Assembly (NCBI RefSeq): GCF_001468225.1
Contig: NZ_LNRU01000003.1
Span: 432,253 to 496,252, forward strand
Direction of reading: 5' to 3'
Length of the DNA stretch: 64,000 nucleotides
Origin: Sphingopyxis sp. H053
Lineage (GTDB): Bacteria; Pseudomonadota; Alphaproteobacteria; Sphingomonadales; Sphingomonadaceae
The notes under the pieces are model-generated. The model was not told the DNA's origin, made no database searches, and saw only the letters and a program-made list of their open reading frames with translations. Below, piece after piece: positions 40,435-48,650 of this stretch. The stretch's first letter is position 1; the number at the start of each line of letters is the position of its first letter. A program made the position numbers and the translations under genes.

Positions 40435-41583
40435 ATGAAACTCACCGACTGTCACAATATCGACGACTTCCGCGCGCTCGCGAAGCGCCGCCTGCCCTGG
40501 CCGGTGTTCGACTATATCGACGGCGCCGCCGACGACGAAGTCACCCGTCGCCGCAACCGCGAAGCCTTCGACAGCTGCGACCTGATCCCGCGCGTCCTCG
40601 CCGGGGTCGAAAGCGTCGACATGAGGACGACGCTGTTCGGGCGCGAGATCGCGATGCCGCTCTTCCTGTCGCCGACCGCGCTCCAGCGCCTGTTCCACTG
40701 GCAGGGCGAGCGCGCCGTCCTCCGCGCCGCCGCGAACGCGGGCACCGTCGCGGGCATATCGAGCCTCGCGACGATCAGCCTCGCCGAAGCCGGCGCGCTG
40801 ACGAACGGCCCCAAACTGTTCCAGCTCTACGTCCACCACGACGAGGGGCTCAACCAGGCGATGCTCGACGCCGCGCGCGATGCGAAGTTCGACGCCGTCG
40901 CGCTCACCGTCGATACGATCGTCGGCGGCAATCGCGAACGTTGCCTGCGCTCGGGTTTCACCTCGCCCCCGCGTTTCACCGCATCGAATATGCTGAGCTA
41001 CGCCGCCAAGCCCGGCTGGGGTCTCAACTATGTCCTCCGCGAAAAATTCAGCCTGCCGAACCTTGCGACGCACGTCTCCGAAGGGTCGAGCGTCCCCAAA
41101 TCGGTCGCCGAATATTTCACCTCGATGCTCGACCAGAGCCTCGACTGGAAGCGCGCCGAGGCGATCCGAAAGAAATGGGACGGCCCCTTCTGCCTGAAGG
41201 GCATCGTCGCGGTCGAGGATGCGAAACGCGCCGCCGACATCGGCGCCACCGCGATCATGGTCTCCAACCACGGCGGGCGCCAGCTCGACGGCAGCATCTC
41301 CCCCTTCGATGCGCTCGCCGACATCGTCGACGCGGTCGGCGACCGGGTCGAGGTCATCTGCGACGGCGGCATCACGCGCGGCACGCATGTGCTGAAAGCC
41401 TTGTCGGTCGGCGCAAAGGCCTGCTCGGGCGGCCGCCTCTATCTCTACGCGCTCGCCGCGGCGGGCGAGGATGGCGTCGCGCGCGCGATCGCGCTGCTGC
41501 GCGCCGAGATGGAGCGCGGCATGAAATTGATGGGGGCCAAGACCCTGTCGGATCTCGGCCCCCAAAATCTTCGCTGGCGGTAA
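40435..41583 (+). CDS. FMN-dependent alpha-hydroxy acid oxidase/dehydrogenase (LldD-like)
   Basis: A 382-residue enzyme of the L-lactate/glycolate oxidase family. Motifs are DYIDGAADDEVT at the N terminus, FQLYVHHDEG, the signature SNHGGRQLDGSISPFDAL (catalytic His and Arg), and the FMN-phosphate loop CDGGITRGTHVLKALSVGAKACSGGR in two parts. It oxidises an alpha-hydroxy acid to the keto acid. Follows the FAD oxidase by 112 bp; cluster neighbours include a beta-hydroxyacid dehydrogenase. Confidence 0.92.
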   Translation: MKLTDCHNIDDFRALAKRRLPWPVFDYIDGAADDEVTRRRNREAFDSCDLIPRVLAGVESVDMRTTLFGREIAMPLFLSPTALQRLFHWQGERAVLRAAANAGTVAGISSLATISLAEAGALTNGPKLFQLYVHHDEGLNQAMLDAARDAKFDAVALTVDTIVGGNRERCLRSGFTSPPRFTASNMLSYAAKPGWGLNYVLREKFSLPNLATHVSEGSSVPKSVAEYFTSMLDQSLDWKRAEAIRKKWDGPFCLKGIVAVEDAKRAADIGATAIMVSNHGGRQLDGSISPFDALADIVDAVGDRVEVICDGGITRGTHVLKALSVGAKACSGGRLYLYALAAAGEDGVARAIALLRAEMERGMKLMGAKTLSDLGPQNLRWR

Positions 41584-41604
41584 TCCCGCCTTTCGCGCAC
41601 GAAA

Positions 41605-41636
41605 AAGGGGACGGCCTCCCCCGAAGCCGTCCCCTT
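41605..41636 (-). terminator. Terminator between convergent LldD-like and TorF genes
   Basis: A perfect 11-bp stem, AAGGGGACGGC and GCCGTCCCCTT, with a 10-base loop. The run of T follows on the minus strand (TTTTTC), so it best serves the TorF porin; the stem may act on both strands. Confidence 0.8.
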
Positions 41637-41664
41637 AGCGCGTGGTCGCTGACCCGCTAGGCGA

Positions 41665-42417
41665 TCAGAAAGATGCGCCCAGCGTAAAGACCACGGTTGG
41701 ATCGTAAAGCGTATCGAGCGCCTTGATGCCCGACTTTTTGACGTCGGTGTCGATATATTGCACCGAGAAGGTCGCCGGACCGGCGACGAAGGACGCGCCG
41801 ACCGACCAGTCGATATATTTGCCGTCGGGCGACACAAGGCCGAGCGATCCGTCGTTATAGCCGACGCCCGCGGTCAGTGTGACCGGCGAGTTGGGAATGC
41901 CAAATCCGGCACCGAGGTTCAGGTAGATATTGTCCTCGTCGCCGAGCGAATTCTGCTTCGGCGCATAGGCGACCATACCGGTGACGGAGACGGGACCGAT
42001 GTCGTGCGACAGCTTGCCGATGCCTTCGAAATAATCGGTCGGCGCGCCGCCGTCATGGCTGCCCGGATAGGTGTAGTAGGTCACGCCGATGTCGGCCGTC
42101 GTGCCCGAGGCGATTTCGGTGTTGAAGCCCGCGTAGAGGTCGAGTTCGAACTTGCCATAGGCATCGCTGTCGGGGAGCGAGGAGCCCCAGACGCCGGCGT
42201 AGAGGCCGCTTTCATGGCTGAGGGTCAGCGTCGGCTGCACGGCGACCTTTTCGTTCGACAGCGAAATGCCGCGGAAGCGATAGTCCGAGGTGACCGCGAT
42301 GCCGCCCGAAAGCGTGAACGGGCCGCTGGCCGCTTCTTCTTCCTGAGCGAAGGCGGGCGTCGACAGGGCCGATGCGGCGAGCAGCATGCCGAAACACGCC
42401 TTGGTAAGAAACTTCAT
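41665..42417 (-). CDS. TorF-family putative porin
   Basis: A 250-residue outer-membrane protein. Signal peptide cut after STPAFAQ. The family mark FTLSGGIAVTSDYRFRGIS starts the mature part, followed by alternating amphipathic strands and a terminal Phe (FTLGASF) that targets the barrel to the outer membrane. TorF proteins are predicted porins of unknown substrate, common in sphingomonads and other proteobacteria. GGGGGA precedes the ATG. Confidence 0.92.
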   Translation of the reverse strand: MKFLTKACFGMLLAASALSTPAFAQEEEAASGPFTLSGGIAVTSDYRFRGISLSNEKVAVQPTLTLSHESGLYAGVWGSSLPDSDAYGKFELDLYAGFNTEIASGTTADIGVTYYTYPGSHDGGAPTDYFEGIGKLSHDIGPVSVTGMVAYAPKQNSLGDEDNIYLNLGAGFGIPNSPVTLTAGVGYNDGSLGLVSPDGKYIDWSVGASFVAGPATFSVQYIDTDVKKSGIKALDTLYDPTVVFTLGASF

Positions 42418-42680
42418 GGGTGATCCCCCTAAATAAAAAACGGATCGTCCCAGCCTGCCGTTGCGTGTTCACGCCTCTTCGTACGGGCCTGTAACGTCGA
42501 ACGCGTATGAAATTGCCGATTTTGCTGCGACGCACAAACAAAAATTGCTCAACAGTTGCTAATCTGTGTCAAACTGTGTCTTTCGAGCAACAATCCGCCT
42601 CGCACACGCCGGGCTTTGCCAAGCGGCCCACGGGCGGCTAAAGAGCGGCGCATATCTCCCTTTTTTGTCGAGCCCGCACC

Positions 42681-43832
42681 ATGAGCGATCACAACCCCGG
42701 CCTGCGCCCCTGGCGCGACATTGCGCGGCGCGAATGCCGCCAGATCATGGTCGGCAATGTCCCCGTCGGCGGCGGCGCGCCGATCAGCGTGCAGACGATG
42801 ACGAACACGCTGACCAGCGATCCGGTGGCGACGATCGACCAGATCCGCCGCTGCGAGGAAGCCGGCGCCGACCTGATCCGCGTCTCGTGCCCCGACGTCG
42901 AGTCGACCGCGGCGCTCGGCAAAATTGTCCGCGCGTCGCGCATCCCGATCATCGCCGACATCCATTTCCACTATAAGCGCGCGCTCGAAGCCGCCGACGC
43001 CGGCGCCGCGTGCCTGCGCATCAACCCCGGCAATATCGGCTCATCGGAGCGTGTCGGCGAAGTCGTCCGCGCCGCGAAGGCGAACGGCTGCGCGATCCGC
43101 ATCGGGGTCAACGCGGGCAGCCTCGAGAAAGACCTGCTCGAGAAATATGGCGAGCCATGCCCCGAGGCGCTCGTCGAAAGCGCGCTCGACCATATCAAGC
43201 TGCTCCAGGATCACGACTTCCACGAATATAAGGTCGCGGTGAAGGCGAGCGACGTCTTCCTCGCGGTCGCCGCCTATGCGCAGCTCGCCGACGCGGTCGA
43301 CTGCCCGCTGCATCTCGGCATCACCGAGGCGGGCGGGCTGATCGGCGGCACGGTCAAATCAGCGCTCGGCATCGGCAACCTCCTGTGGGCGGGCATCGGC
43401 GACACGATCCGCGTCAGCCTCTCGGCCGAACCCGAAGAGGAAGTGCGCGTCGGATACGAAATCCTCAAATCGCTGGGCCTGCGCACCCGCGGCGTCCGCG
43501 TCGTCTCCTGCCCCAGCTGCGCGCGGCAGGGCTTCGACGTCATCCGCACCGTCCAGGCGCTCGAAGACGCGCTCAGCCACATCAAGACTCCGATGTCGCT
43601 CTCGGTCCTCGGCTGCGTCGTCAACGGCCCGGGAGAGGCGCGCGAAACCGACATCGGCATCACCGGCGGCGGCAACGGCAAGCATATGGTCTTTCTGTCG
43701 GGGGTAACCGATCATCATGTCGAGGACGCCGACATGATCAGCCACATCGTCAAGCTCGTCGAAGCGAAGGCGGCCGAGATCGACGCGGGCAGTTCGGTGA
43801 GCATGGACACGCTGCACGGCAAGGCGGCGTAA
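42681..43832 (+). CDS. ispG: 4-hydroxy-3-methylbut-2-enyl-diphosphate synthase
   Basis: A 383-residue IspG (GcpE), the penultimate enzyme of the MEP isoprenoid pathway, converting MEcPP to HMBPP. The N-terminal TIM barrel has [18 protein letters not shown] and RINPGNIGS. Cluster cysteines are in [11 protein letters not shown] and [17 protein letters not shown]. Complete. The 263-bp region upstream (42418-42680) shows AT-rich stretches but no feature I can name. Confidence 0.96.
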   Translation: MSDHNPGLRPWRDIARRECRQIMVGNVPVGGGAPISVQTMTNTLTSDPVATIDQIRRCEEAGADLIRVSCPDVESTAALGKIVRASRIPIIADIHFHYKRALEAADAGAACLRINPGNIGSSERVGEVVRAAKANGCAIRIGVNAGSLEKDLLEKYGEPCPEALVESALDHIKLLQDHDFHEYKVAVKASDVFLAVAAYAQLADAVDCPLHLGITEAGGLIGGTVKSALGIGNLLWAGIGDTIRVSLSAEPEEEVRVGYEILKSLGLRTRGVRVVSCPSCARQGFDVIRTVQALEDALSHIKTPMSLSVLGCVVNGPGEARETDIGITGGGNGKHMVFLSGVTDHHVEDADMISHIVKLVEAKAAEIDAGSSVSMDTLHGKAA

Positions 43833-43894
43833 AGCTTTTTACATTCGTGTCAGCAGGGACTAGCCTCGCGCCATTCTGATCGAGGAGGCGAGAC

Positions 43895-44326
43895 ATGACC
43901 GCTAAGTTCGACGCCCTCGACCGGCTTGCCCAGCTCCTGCTGCTCATCGCCGCGGTCACGACGATCGCCAACGGCATCTTCATGCTGGTCAAGCCGCTCG
44001 ACTGGTATGTCTTCGTGCCGACTGTCGTCACCACCGGCCCGCCCAACGCGCATTTCATCCGCGACATCGGGCTCGCCTATCTGGGGTCGGGGCTGATCCT
44101 GCTATATGCGACCATCAACCCCTCGCTCCGCTGGCGCGCCGCCCTTGTCGGCGGGCTGTGGCTGACCTTCCACGGCCTGCTCCACATTTATGAAGTTGCC
44201 GCCGGCATCTGCGGTCCCGCGACCTTCTGGGCCGATGCGCCCGCGGTGATCGGCCAGCCCGCGCTTGTCATCATCGCGCTCGCGATCGTCTTTTCGCGCC
44301 GGAACGCGCGCGCCGACCCGCGCTAA
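43895..44326 (+). CDS. Small four-helix membrane protein of unknown function
   Basis: A 143-residue inner-membrane protein with about four hydrophobic segments (LAQLLLLIAAVTTIANGIFML; DIGLAYLGSGLILLYATI; WRAALVGGLWLTFHGLLHIYEVA; ALVIIALAIVFS). A His-containing FHGLLHIYE stretch in the third helix could bind a ligand. I do not recognise the family. GGAGG precedes the ATG; its end overlaps the convergent next gene by 4 bases. Confidence 0.8.
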   Translation: MTAKFDALDRLAQLLLLIAAVTTIANGIFMLVKPLDWYVFVPTVVTTGPPNAHFIRDIGLAYLGSGLILLYATINPSLRWRAALVGGLWLTFHGLLHIYEVAAGICGPATFWADAPAVIGQPALVIIALAIVFSRRNARADPR

Positions 44327-45279
44327 TCCGGAAGGCGCGTCAGCTGGGTGTAGGCGATGCGCCAGCGGTCGCCCTGCCTGACCCAGACATGGCCGATGCG
44401 CAGGCGGCGGCTCTCCGGCCGTCCGCGCTGCGTCCAGCGCAGCGTCAATAGCCCGCCCGTCACTGCTGCGTCGTCATCGACGCGATAGGTCGGTTGCTCG
44501 ATCGTGAACGGCTCGATCCGGAAATCGGGCATTTCGAAATCGGCGAGGTAGGAGCGCTTGTCCTGCATCGTCGCGTCGGAATTCACGAGCAGATAATCGT
44601 CGGTCACCAAGTCGCTTAGCGCAGCAATGTCCTTGGCCACCGTCGCGCGATTGTGGGCTTCCACCGCCTGCGCGAGATCGGCGGGCAAGGCGACCGCCGA
44701 TTTCGCGCGCCGGTCGACCGCGATCCAGTTCACTTCCCATGTCGCGCCGTCGTCGGCGGAAAAAGCCTGCTCGAAGCGTGCTTCGTCGGCCGAGACCTGC
44801 GTGATGACGAACCGCACGCGGATCGGGCGCTCGCCCAGCTTGTCCACGCCATAAAAGACCCCTCGCCCGTCGGCGCCGAAACCGCCCACCACCGGCGGGG
44901 TCATCGCCCCGTCGCGCAGGCTCGCGAAGTTGAGGCTCCACCGGCGGGCACCAGGATCGTAAAGCCGCAGCGAGATGCCCTCGATCTTCCCCGCCGGCCC
45001 CGCAACCGACAGTTCGACGCTGTTCGCGCGGCCTTCCATCAGGCTTCGGACGAGGCTCGTGCCGCGATACTCGGCCCAGACCGGCGGCTTGCCCGAAAGC
45101 GGATTGCGCAACACACGCACCTCGGTTGCCCACGTCCCGATTTCGAAATCGAAATCGCGCTGACCGTCGCGGATGATCTGGGCGGGCGGAGCGACCGGCG
45201 CCGAATGCGCAATGGCGGAAACGCCCGCGCCCCCCACCAGCAACGCCAGCACCAGCAATCGCGCGCTCACCATCGGCAT
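44323..45279 (-). CDS. Exported two-domain protein with SnoaL/NTF2-like C-terminal domain
   Basis: About 318 residues. A signal peptide (LLVLALLVGGAGVSAIAHS) is followed by a DUF1579-like beta domain (DGQRDFDFEIGTWATEVRVL to WEVNWIAV) and a C-terminal DUF4440/SnoaL domain (VEAHNRATVAKDIAALSDLVTDDYLLVNSD). SnoaL-like folds bind small molecules or catalyse isomerisations; here no activity is assignable. ATG at 45279 has GGGAG 6 bases upstream; the in-frame ATG at 45285 has none. Confidence 0.78.
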   Translation of the reverse strand: MPMVSARLLVLALLVGGAGVSAIAHSAPVAPPAQIIRDGQRDFDFEIGTWATEVRVLRNPLSGKPPVWAEYRGTSLVRSLMEGRANSVELSVAGPAGKIEGISLRLYDPGARRWSLNFASLRDGAMTPPVVGGFGADGRGVFYGVDKLGERPIRVRFVITQVSADEARFEQAFSADDGATWEVNWIAVDRRAKSAVALPADLAQAVEAHNRATVAKDIAALSDLVTDDYLLVNSDATMQDKRSYLADFEMPDFRIEPFTIEQPTYRVDDDAAVTGGLLTLRWTQRGRPESRRLRIGHVWVRQGDRWRIAYTQLTRLPD

Positions 45280-45439
45280 CGGCATCTCCCGTCGTTTGCG
45301 CCACCCTGTCGCCGTTCCTGATTACAGGGTGCTGGCGCGGCGACAAGGGCGCACCTTCTCGCTGACCGGATAAGCGCCATTGCCCCCTGCCCTCCGCTCG
45401 TTAAAAGCGCCGCAACGTCCCCCTCAGCAGGATAGCCCG

Positions 45440-45919
45440 GTGACCCTTTCGATCCGCCCCGCCACCCCCGCCGACCTGCCGCTGATCGCGCAGTTCATCC
45501 GCGACCTCGCCGATTATGAAAAGCTCGCCCACGAAGTCCGCTTCGACGAGGCGAAGCTCGGCGAGAAATTGTTCGGCCCGCGCCCCTATGCCGAGGTGGT
45601 GATCGGCGAGATCGACGGGAGTCCGCAGGGCTTCGCGCTCTTCTTCCACAATTTCTCGACCTTCGAGGGGCGCCCCGGCATCTATCTCGAAGATCTGTTC
45701 GTGCGCCCCGAAGCGCGCGGCTCGGGGCTCGGCAAAGCGCTGCTCGCGCATCTCGCCAAGCTCTGCGTCGAACGCGACTGCGCGCGCCTCGAATGGTCGG
45801 TGCTCGACTGGAATGCCCCGGCGATCGGCTTTTACCAAAGCCTCAGCGCGAAGCTGATGGACGAATGGACGGTGATGCGCGTCGATGGCGATGCGCTGAC
45901 GAAGCTCGCGACCTCCTAG
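45440..45919 (+). CDS. GNAT acetyltransferase, diamine acetyltransferase-like
   Basis: A 159-residue GNAT enzyme: LSIRPATPADLPLIAQFIRDLADYEKL, GFALFFHNFSTFEGRPGIYLEDLFVRPEARGSGLGKALL acetyl-CoA loop, RLEWSVLDWNAPAIGFYQSLSA. The FSTFEG/GIYLEDLFV block is typical of the spermidine/spermine and thialysine acetyltransferase group. Start GTG at 45440 with AGGA upstream is preferred over an ATG 60 bases earlier. Confidence 0.88.
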   Translation: MTLSIRPATPADLPLIAQFIRDLADYEKLAHEVRFDEAKLGEKLFGPRPYAEVVIGEIDGSPQGFALFFHNFSTFEGRPGIYLEDLFVRPEARGSGLGKALLAHLAKLCVERDCARLEWSVLDWNAPAIGFYQSLSAKLMDEWTVMRVDGDALTKLATS

Positions 45920-45920
45920 A

Positions 45921-46003
45921 TTTCGTCACCCCGGACTTGATCCGGGGTCCCGCTTCTTCAACGTGGCAAAGCGGGATGCCGGATCAAGTCCGGCATGACG
46001 AAA
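45921..46003. repeat. Intergenic inverted repeat, GATCCGGGAT family
   Basis: Arms TTTCGTCACCCCGGACTTGA... and ...TCAAGTCCGGCATGACGAAA, 33 bases each with some mismatches, between two convergent genes. Related to 2471-2545 and 48565-48638. Confidence 0.88.
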
Positions 46004-46011
46004 GAGGGAAG

Positions 46012-47121
46012 CTAGCGCGCCCCGCGTGGTTTCCGCCGCTCCATCGGCCAGCTCGGCATATGCGCGTCGGACAGCGTCTTCGCCTCCGCCGGCGCCACGC
46101 CCAGGTCGGTGAGCACGCGCACGAGCGCGTCGGCGGGCGCAACCGCGATGTCGGGCAAAACGCCCTCGCCTTCCCAATCCTTGCCCGTCCCCGGATCATA
46201 AGTCCGCCCGACCGGAATGAAGGCGCCATAGCCGCCGCCCAGATCCTCGCCGGTGCCGAAGTGATTGGCGCCCGCGGTCGGCGCGCCCACCAGCGTGCCG
46301 CGCCCCGTATGCTTCATCGCGAGCGAAAAATGCTCGGCCGCCGACGCGCTCGCGCCCGATGTCAGCACATAGACTTTCGTATCGCGCAGCCGCGTGTCGG
46401 CATTCGGCGTCGCCCAATGTTCGCGCGCCACCATGCCCGCGTCGCCCTTCACAATGCGCATCGAGGCCAGCCCGTCGATCGGCGAGCCGCCGCGCGCATC
46501 GACCGAGGCGCGCGTCGCCATCGTCACCAGCCGCGTCGGCTCGGCGAACAACCACGGAAAGATGACATCCATCTGGTCGAGCCCGCCGCCATTATGCGTG
46601 CGGATATCGAAGATAATCGCTTTCGCATCGGCATGGTCGGCCATGAATTTCGCGGCCTGCGCCGTCACCGCCGCGTCCATCGGAAAGACGTTGAAGCGGA
46701 TGAAGGCGATCCCCGGCGCGATCCAGCCCGCCTGTTCGACCGGCACCTTCGGCGGGCGGCGCACAGGCGCGGCGCCACCCGGCGCTGCCGCTGCGGGCAC
46801 CCCCGCGGCTTCGGGCGCGCGCAGCCGCAAATGGCCGTCGGGCGCAACCGCATTCACATCGGCATCGATCGCCTCACCCAGCGCCGGGCCCGAAAGCGCC
46901 TTATAGCGCCCCGCCGCAATGCCCGCGCGGATCGCCGCGGCATAACGCTTGCCCGTCTCGGGATAGACATAGTCGCGCTCGAGCAAGGCCGCATATTTTT
47001 CGGCGACCGCATCGGCGCCCGCCTCGTCCGCGGCATAGGCGGGCGGGGGCGCCAGTATCGGTACGACCGCCATCCCCGCGGCGAGCAACAGCGCGGGCAA
47101 AATACGCGAAGAACGAATCAT
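46012..47121 (-). CDS. S41-family peptidase, exported
   Basis: A 369-residue protein with a signal peptide (LPALLLAAGMAVVP...AYA). S41 core: IFDIRTHNGGGLDQMDV, the catalytic TSGASASAAEHFSLAMKHTGRG (Ser before AAEHF), and PTAGANHFGTGE. N-terminal segment is IRBP-like helical. ATG at 47121 has GGAG 6 bases upstream. A BlaI-type operator lies 59 bp further upstream, so it may be repressed. A second S41 gene is at 31895; the two share motifs but are not close. Confidence 0.88.
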   Translation of the reverse strand: MIRSSRILPALLLAAGMAVVPILAPPPAYAADEAGADAVAEKYAALLERDYVYPETGKRYAAAIRAGIAAGRYKALSGPALGEAIDADVNAVAPDGHLRLRAPEAAGVPAAAAPGGAAPVRRPPKVPVEQAGWIAPGIAFIRFNVFPMDAAVTAQAAKFMADHADAKAIIFDIRTHNGGGLDQMDVIFPWLFAEPTRLVTMATRASVDARGGSPIDGLASMRIVKGDAGMVAREHWATPNADTRLRDTKVYVLTSGASASAAEHFSLAMKHTGRGTLVGAPTAGANHFGTGEDLGGGYGAFIPVGRTYDPGTGKDWEGEGVLPDIAVAPADALVRVLTDLGVAPAEAKTLSDAHMPSWPMERRKPRGAR

Positions 47122-47180
47122 CCTCATCTCCAATCCAGCCCCGGCCGGAGAGGGGTGTATCATATCGGCAATACAGATCA

Positions 47181-47194
47181 ACTACATTTGTAGT
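47181..47194. promoter_or_regulatory. BlaI/MecI-like operator ACTACATTTGTAGT
   Basis: Arms ACTACA and TGTAGT around TT fit the BlaI-family consensus TACAnnTGTA. It sits just upstream of the S41 peptidase in the space to the small membrane protein. No BlaI gene is in the window. Confidence 0.55.
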
Positions 47195-47203
47195 CGACTT
47201 AGA

Positions 47204-47401
47204 TCATTTCTTCCGCGCAAACCAAAGCAGCACGATTCCGACCACCGCGAGGATCACCCCGTTGCGGGTCCATGTGGTGTCGCCCAGCATGAAGCTGCTC
47301 GCCGGCCAGCGCACGATATCGAGCCCCTGCAGCACCCACAGCCCGCCGACGAGGATCGCCGCAATGCCGACGATCGCCAAGACGCCTTTCAAAGCCCCCA
47401 T
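47204..47401 (-). CDS. Small membrane protein
   Basis: A 65-residue protein with two hydrophobic segments (VLAIVGIAAILVGGLWVLQG and NGVILAVVGIVLLWFARKK). GGGAGG precedes the ATG at 47401. Lies 10 bases after the acyltransferase stop, so likely co-transcribed. Unknown function; resembles short two-helix inner-membrane proteins. Confidence 0.75.
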   Translation of the reverse strand: MGALKGVLAIVGIAAILVGGLWVLQGLDIVRWPASSFMLGDTTWTRNGVILAVVGIVLLWFARKK

Positions 47402-47411
47402 GTCACCCTCC

Positions 47412-48545
47412 CTATTTGCGCTGCAATCCGATCAGCGGCCGCAGCCAGCCGATGTTGCGCCCGATCACATAGAATAGCCAGCAGCCGGCTGTCGTCGTCG
47501 CAACGAGGACGAGGAACGACGGCAGCGCCGCGACGCCCGCTTGCAGCAGATACCAGCCGACCACGACGATGATCGTCTGATGGATGATGTAAAAGGGGAA
47601 CACCGCCTCGGCGAGCGTTGTGCGCGACGGGTGATCGCGGTTCCAGTAACGGTCGGCAATCCCGACCAAGGCGACGATCGTCGTCCAGCCCTGCACCAGA
47701 TGCGCGATATGGAACGGCAGCGTGCCCCAGTCGGCGGGCTGCGCGCCGGTCAGCCAGAGGCACATGATCCATGCAACAACCCCGAAAGCGACCACCGCGG
47801 TGGCCAGCGCCACGCGCCACCAGCGCGCCACCGCGCCGAACAGCTGCGGCCGCACCCGGAGCAGCCAGCCGACAAGAAAGGGGATCAGATAGTGAAGATG
47901 CGACGGCCCGTCGTCGAACAGCGCGTGCGTCTCGTCATGGTCGGGGAAAGCGGCATAGATGAGCAACCACGCCGCGAGCGGCCAGACGAGCAGACCAGCG
48001 CCGCCGAGCCACCGCGCCGCGCCGTCGGCGATCCGGGTCCGGATCGCGCCCGGCACCAGCGCCACCAGGATCGCGGCGAGCATCGTATAAACCCACAGAT
48101 AGACGACGAACCACAGATGCTGCCACGTCGGCAGGACGATCCCGCCCAGCGATCCAAAACGGAAATAGTCATGGAGCCAGAAATGCAGGAAGCCATGCGT
48201 GTAGCCATGCTGGCCGACCAGCTCGATCCACGGCTGCGGCGGGATAATGACGATGATGCCGAAGACGAGCGGGATCAGCAGCCGCGCGCTGCGCGACCGC
48301 GCAAAGGCGCCGCTGCCGCCCAGCTTCGCGAACAGCGCCGCGCTCGCATAGCCCGACACGAGGAACAGCAGCGCGAGCCGCCAGCTGTTCGTCGCGAGCA
48401 TTGGCAACTGCACCCAACCCAGCGGCTCGGCGATCTTCACATGCCAGCCCCACGGCACGAAATACATGCCGATATGATAGAGGATCAGCAGCCCGAATGC
48501 CCCGATCCGCAGCCAGTCCATGCCGTGATGGCGTGCGCCGGTCAT
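47412..48545 (-). CDS. Acyltransferase 3-family membrane protein
   Basis: A 377-residue integral membrane protein with about ten segments. The N terminus GMDWLRIGAFGLLILYHIGMYFVPW has the His-containing motif of acyltransferase-3/MdoC-type enzymes that O-acylate glycans or glucans. GGGGGGAG precedes the ATG. The acceptor cannot be told. Followed by an inverted repeat upstream and the small membrane gene downstream. Confidence 0.87.
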   Translation of the reverse strand: MTGARHHGMDWLRIGAFGLLILYHIGMYFVPWGWHVKIAEPLGWVQLPMLATNSWRLALLFLVSGYASAALFAKLGGSGAFARSRSARLLIPLVFGIIVIIPPQPWIELVGQHGYTHGFLHFWLHDYFRFGSLGGIVLPTWQHLWFVVYLWVYTMLAAILVALVPGAIRTRIADGAARWLGGAGLLVWPLAAWLLIYAAFPDHDETHALFDDGPSHLHYLIPFLVGWLLRVRPQLFGAVARWWRVALATAVVAFGVVAWIMCLWLTGAQPADWGTLPFHIAHLVQGWTTIVALVGIADRYWNRDHPSRTTLAEAVFPFYIIHQTIIVVVGWYLLQAGVAALPSFLVLVATTTAGCWLFYVIGRNIGWLRPLIGLQRK

Positions 48546-48564
48546 AGGCTACTCCCCCCAACTT

Positions 48565-48638
48565 TCGTCATCCCGGGCTTGATCCGGGATCCAGGTAACA
48601 TCGCGCGAATGGATCCCGGATCGAGTCCGGGATGACGA
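48565..48638. repeat. Intergenic inverted repeat, GATCCGGGAT family
   Basis: Arms TCGTCATCCCGGGCTTGATC... (48565-48593) and ...GATCGAGTCCGGGATGACGA (to 48638), nearly perfect. Between the acyl-CoA carboxylase and acyltransferase genes on the same strand. Confidence 0.88.
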
Positions 48639-48650
48639 TGAGGAATATAT

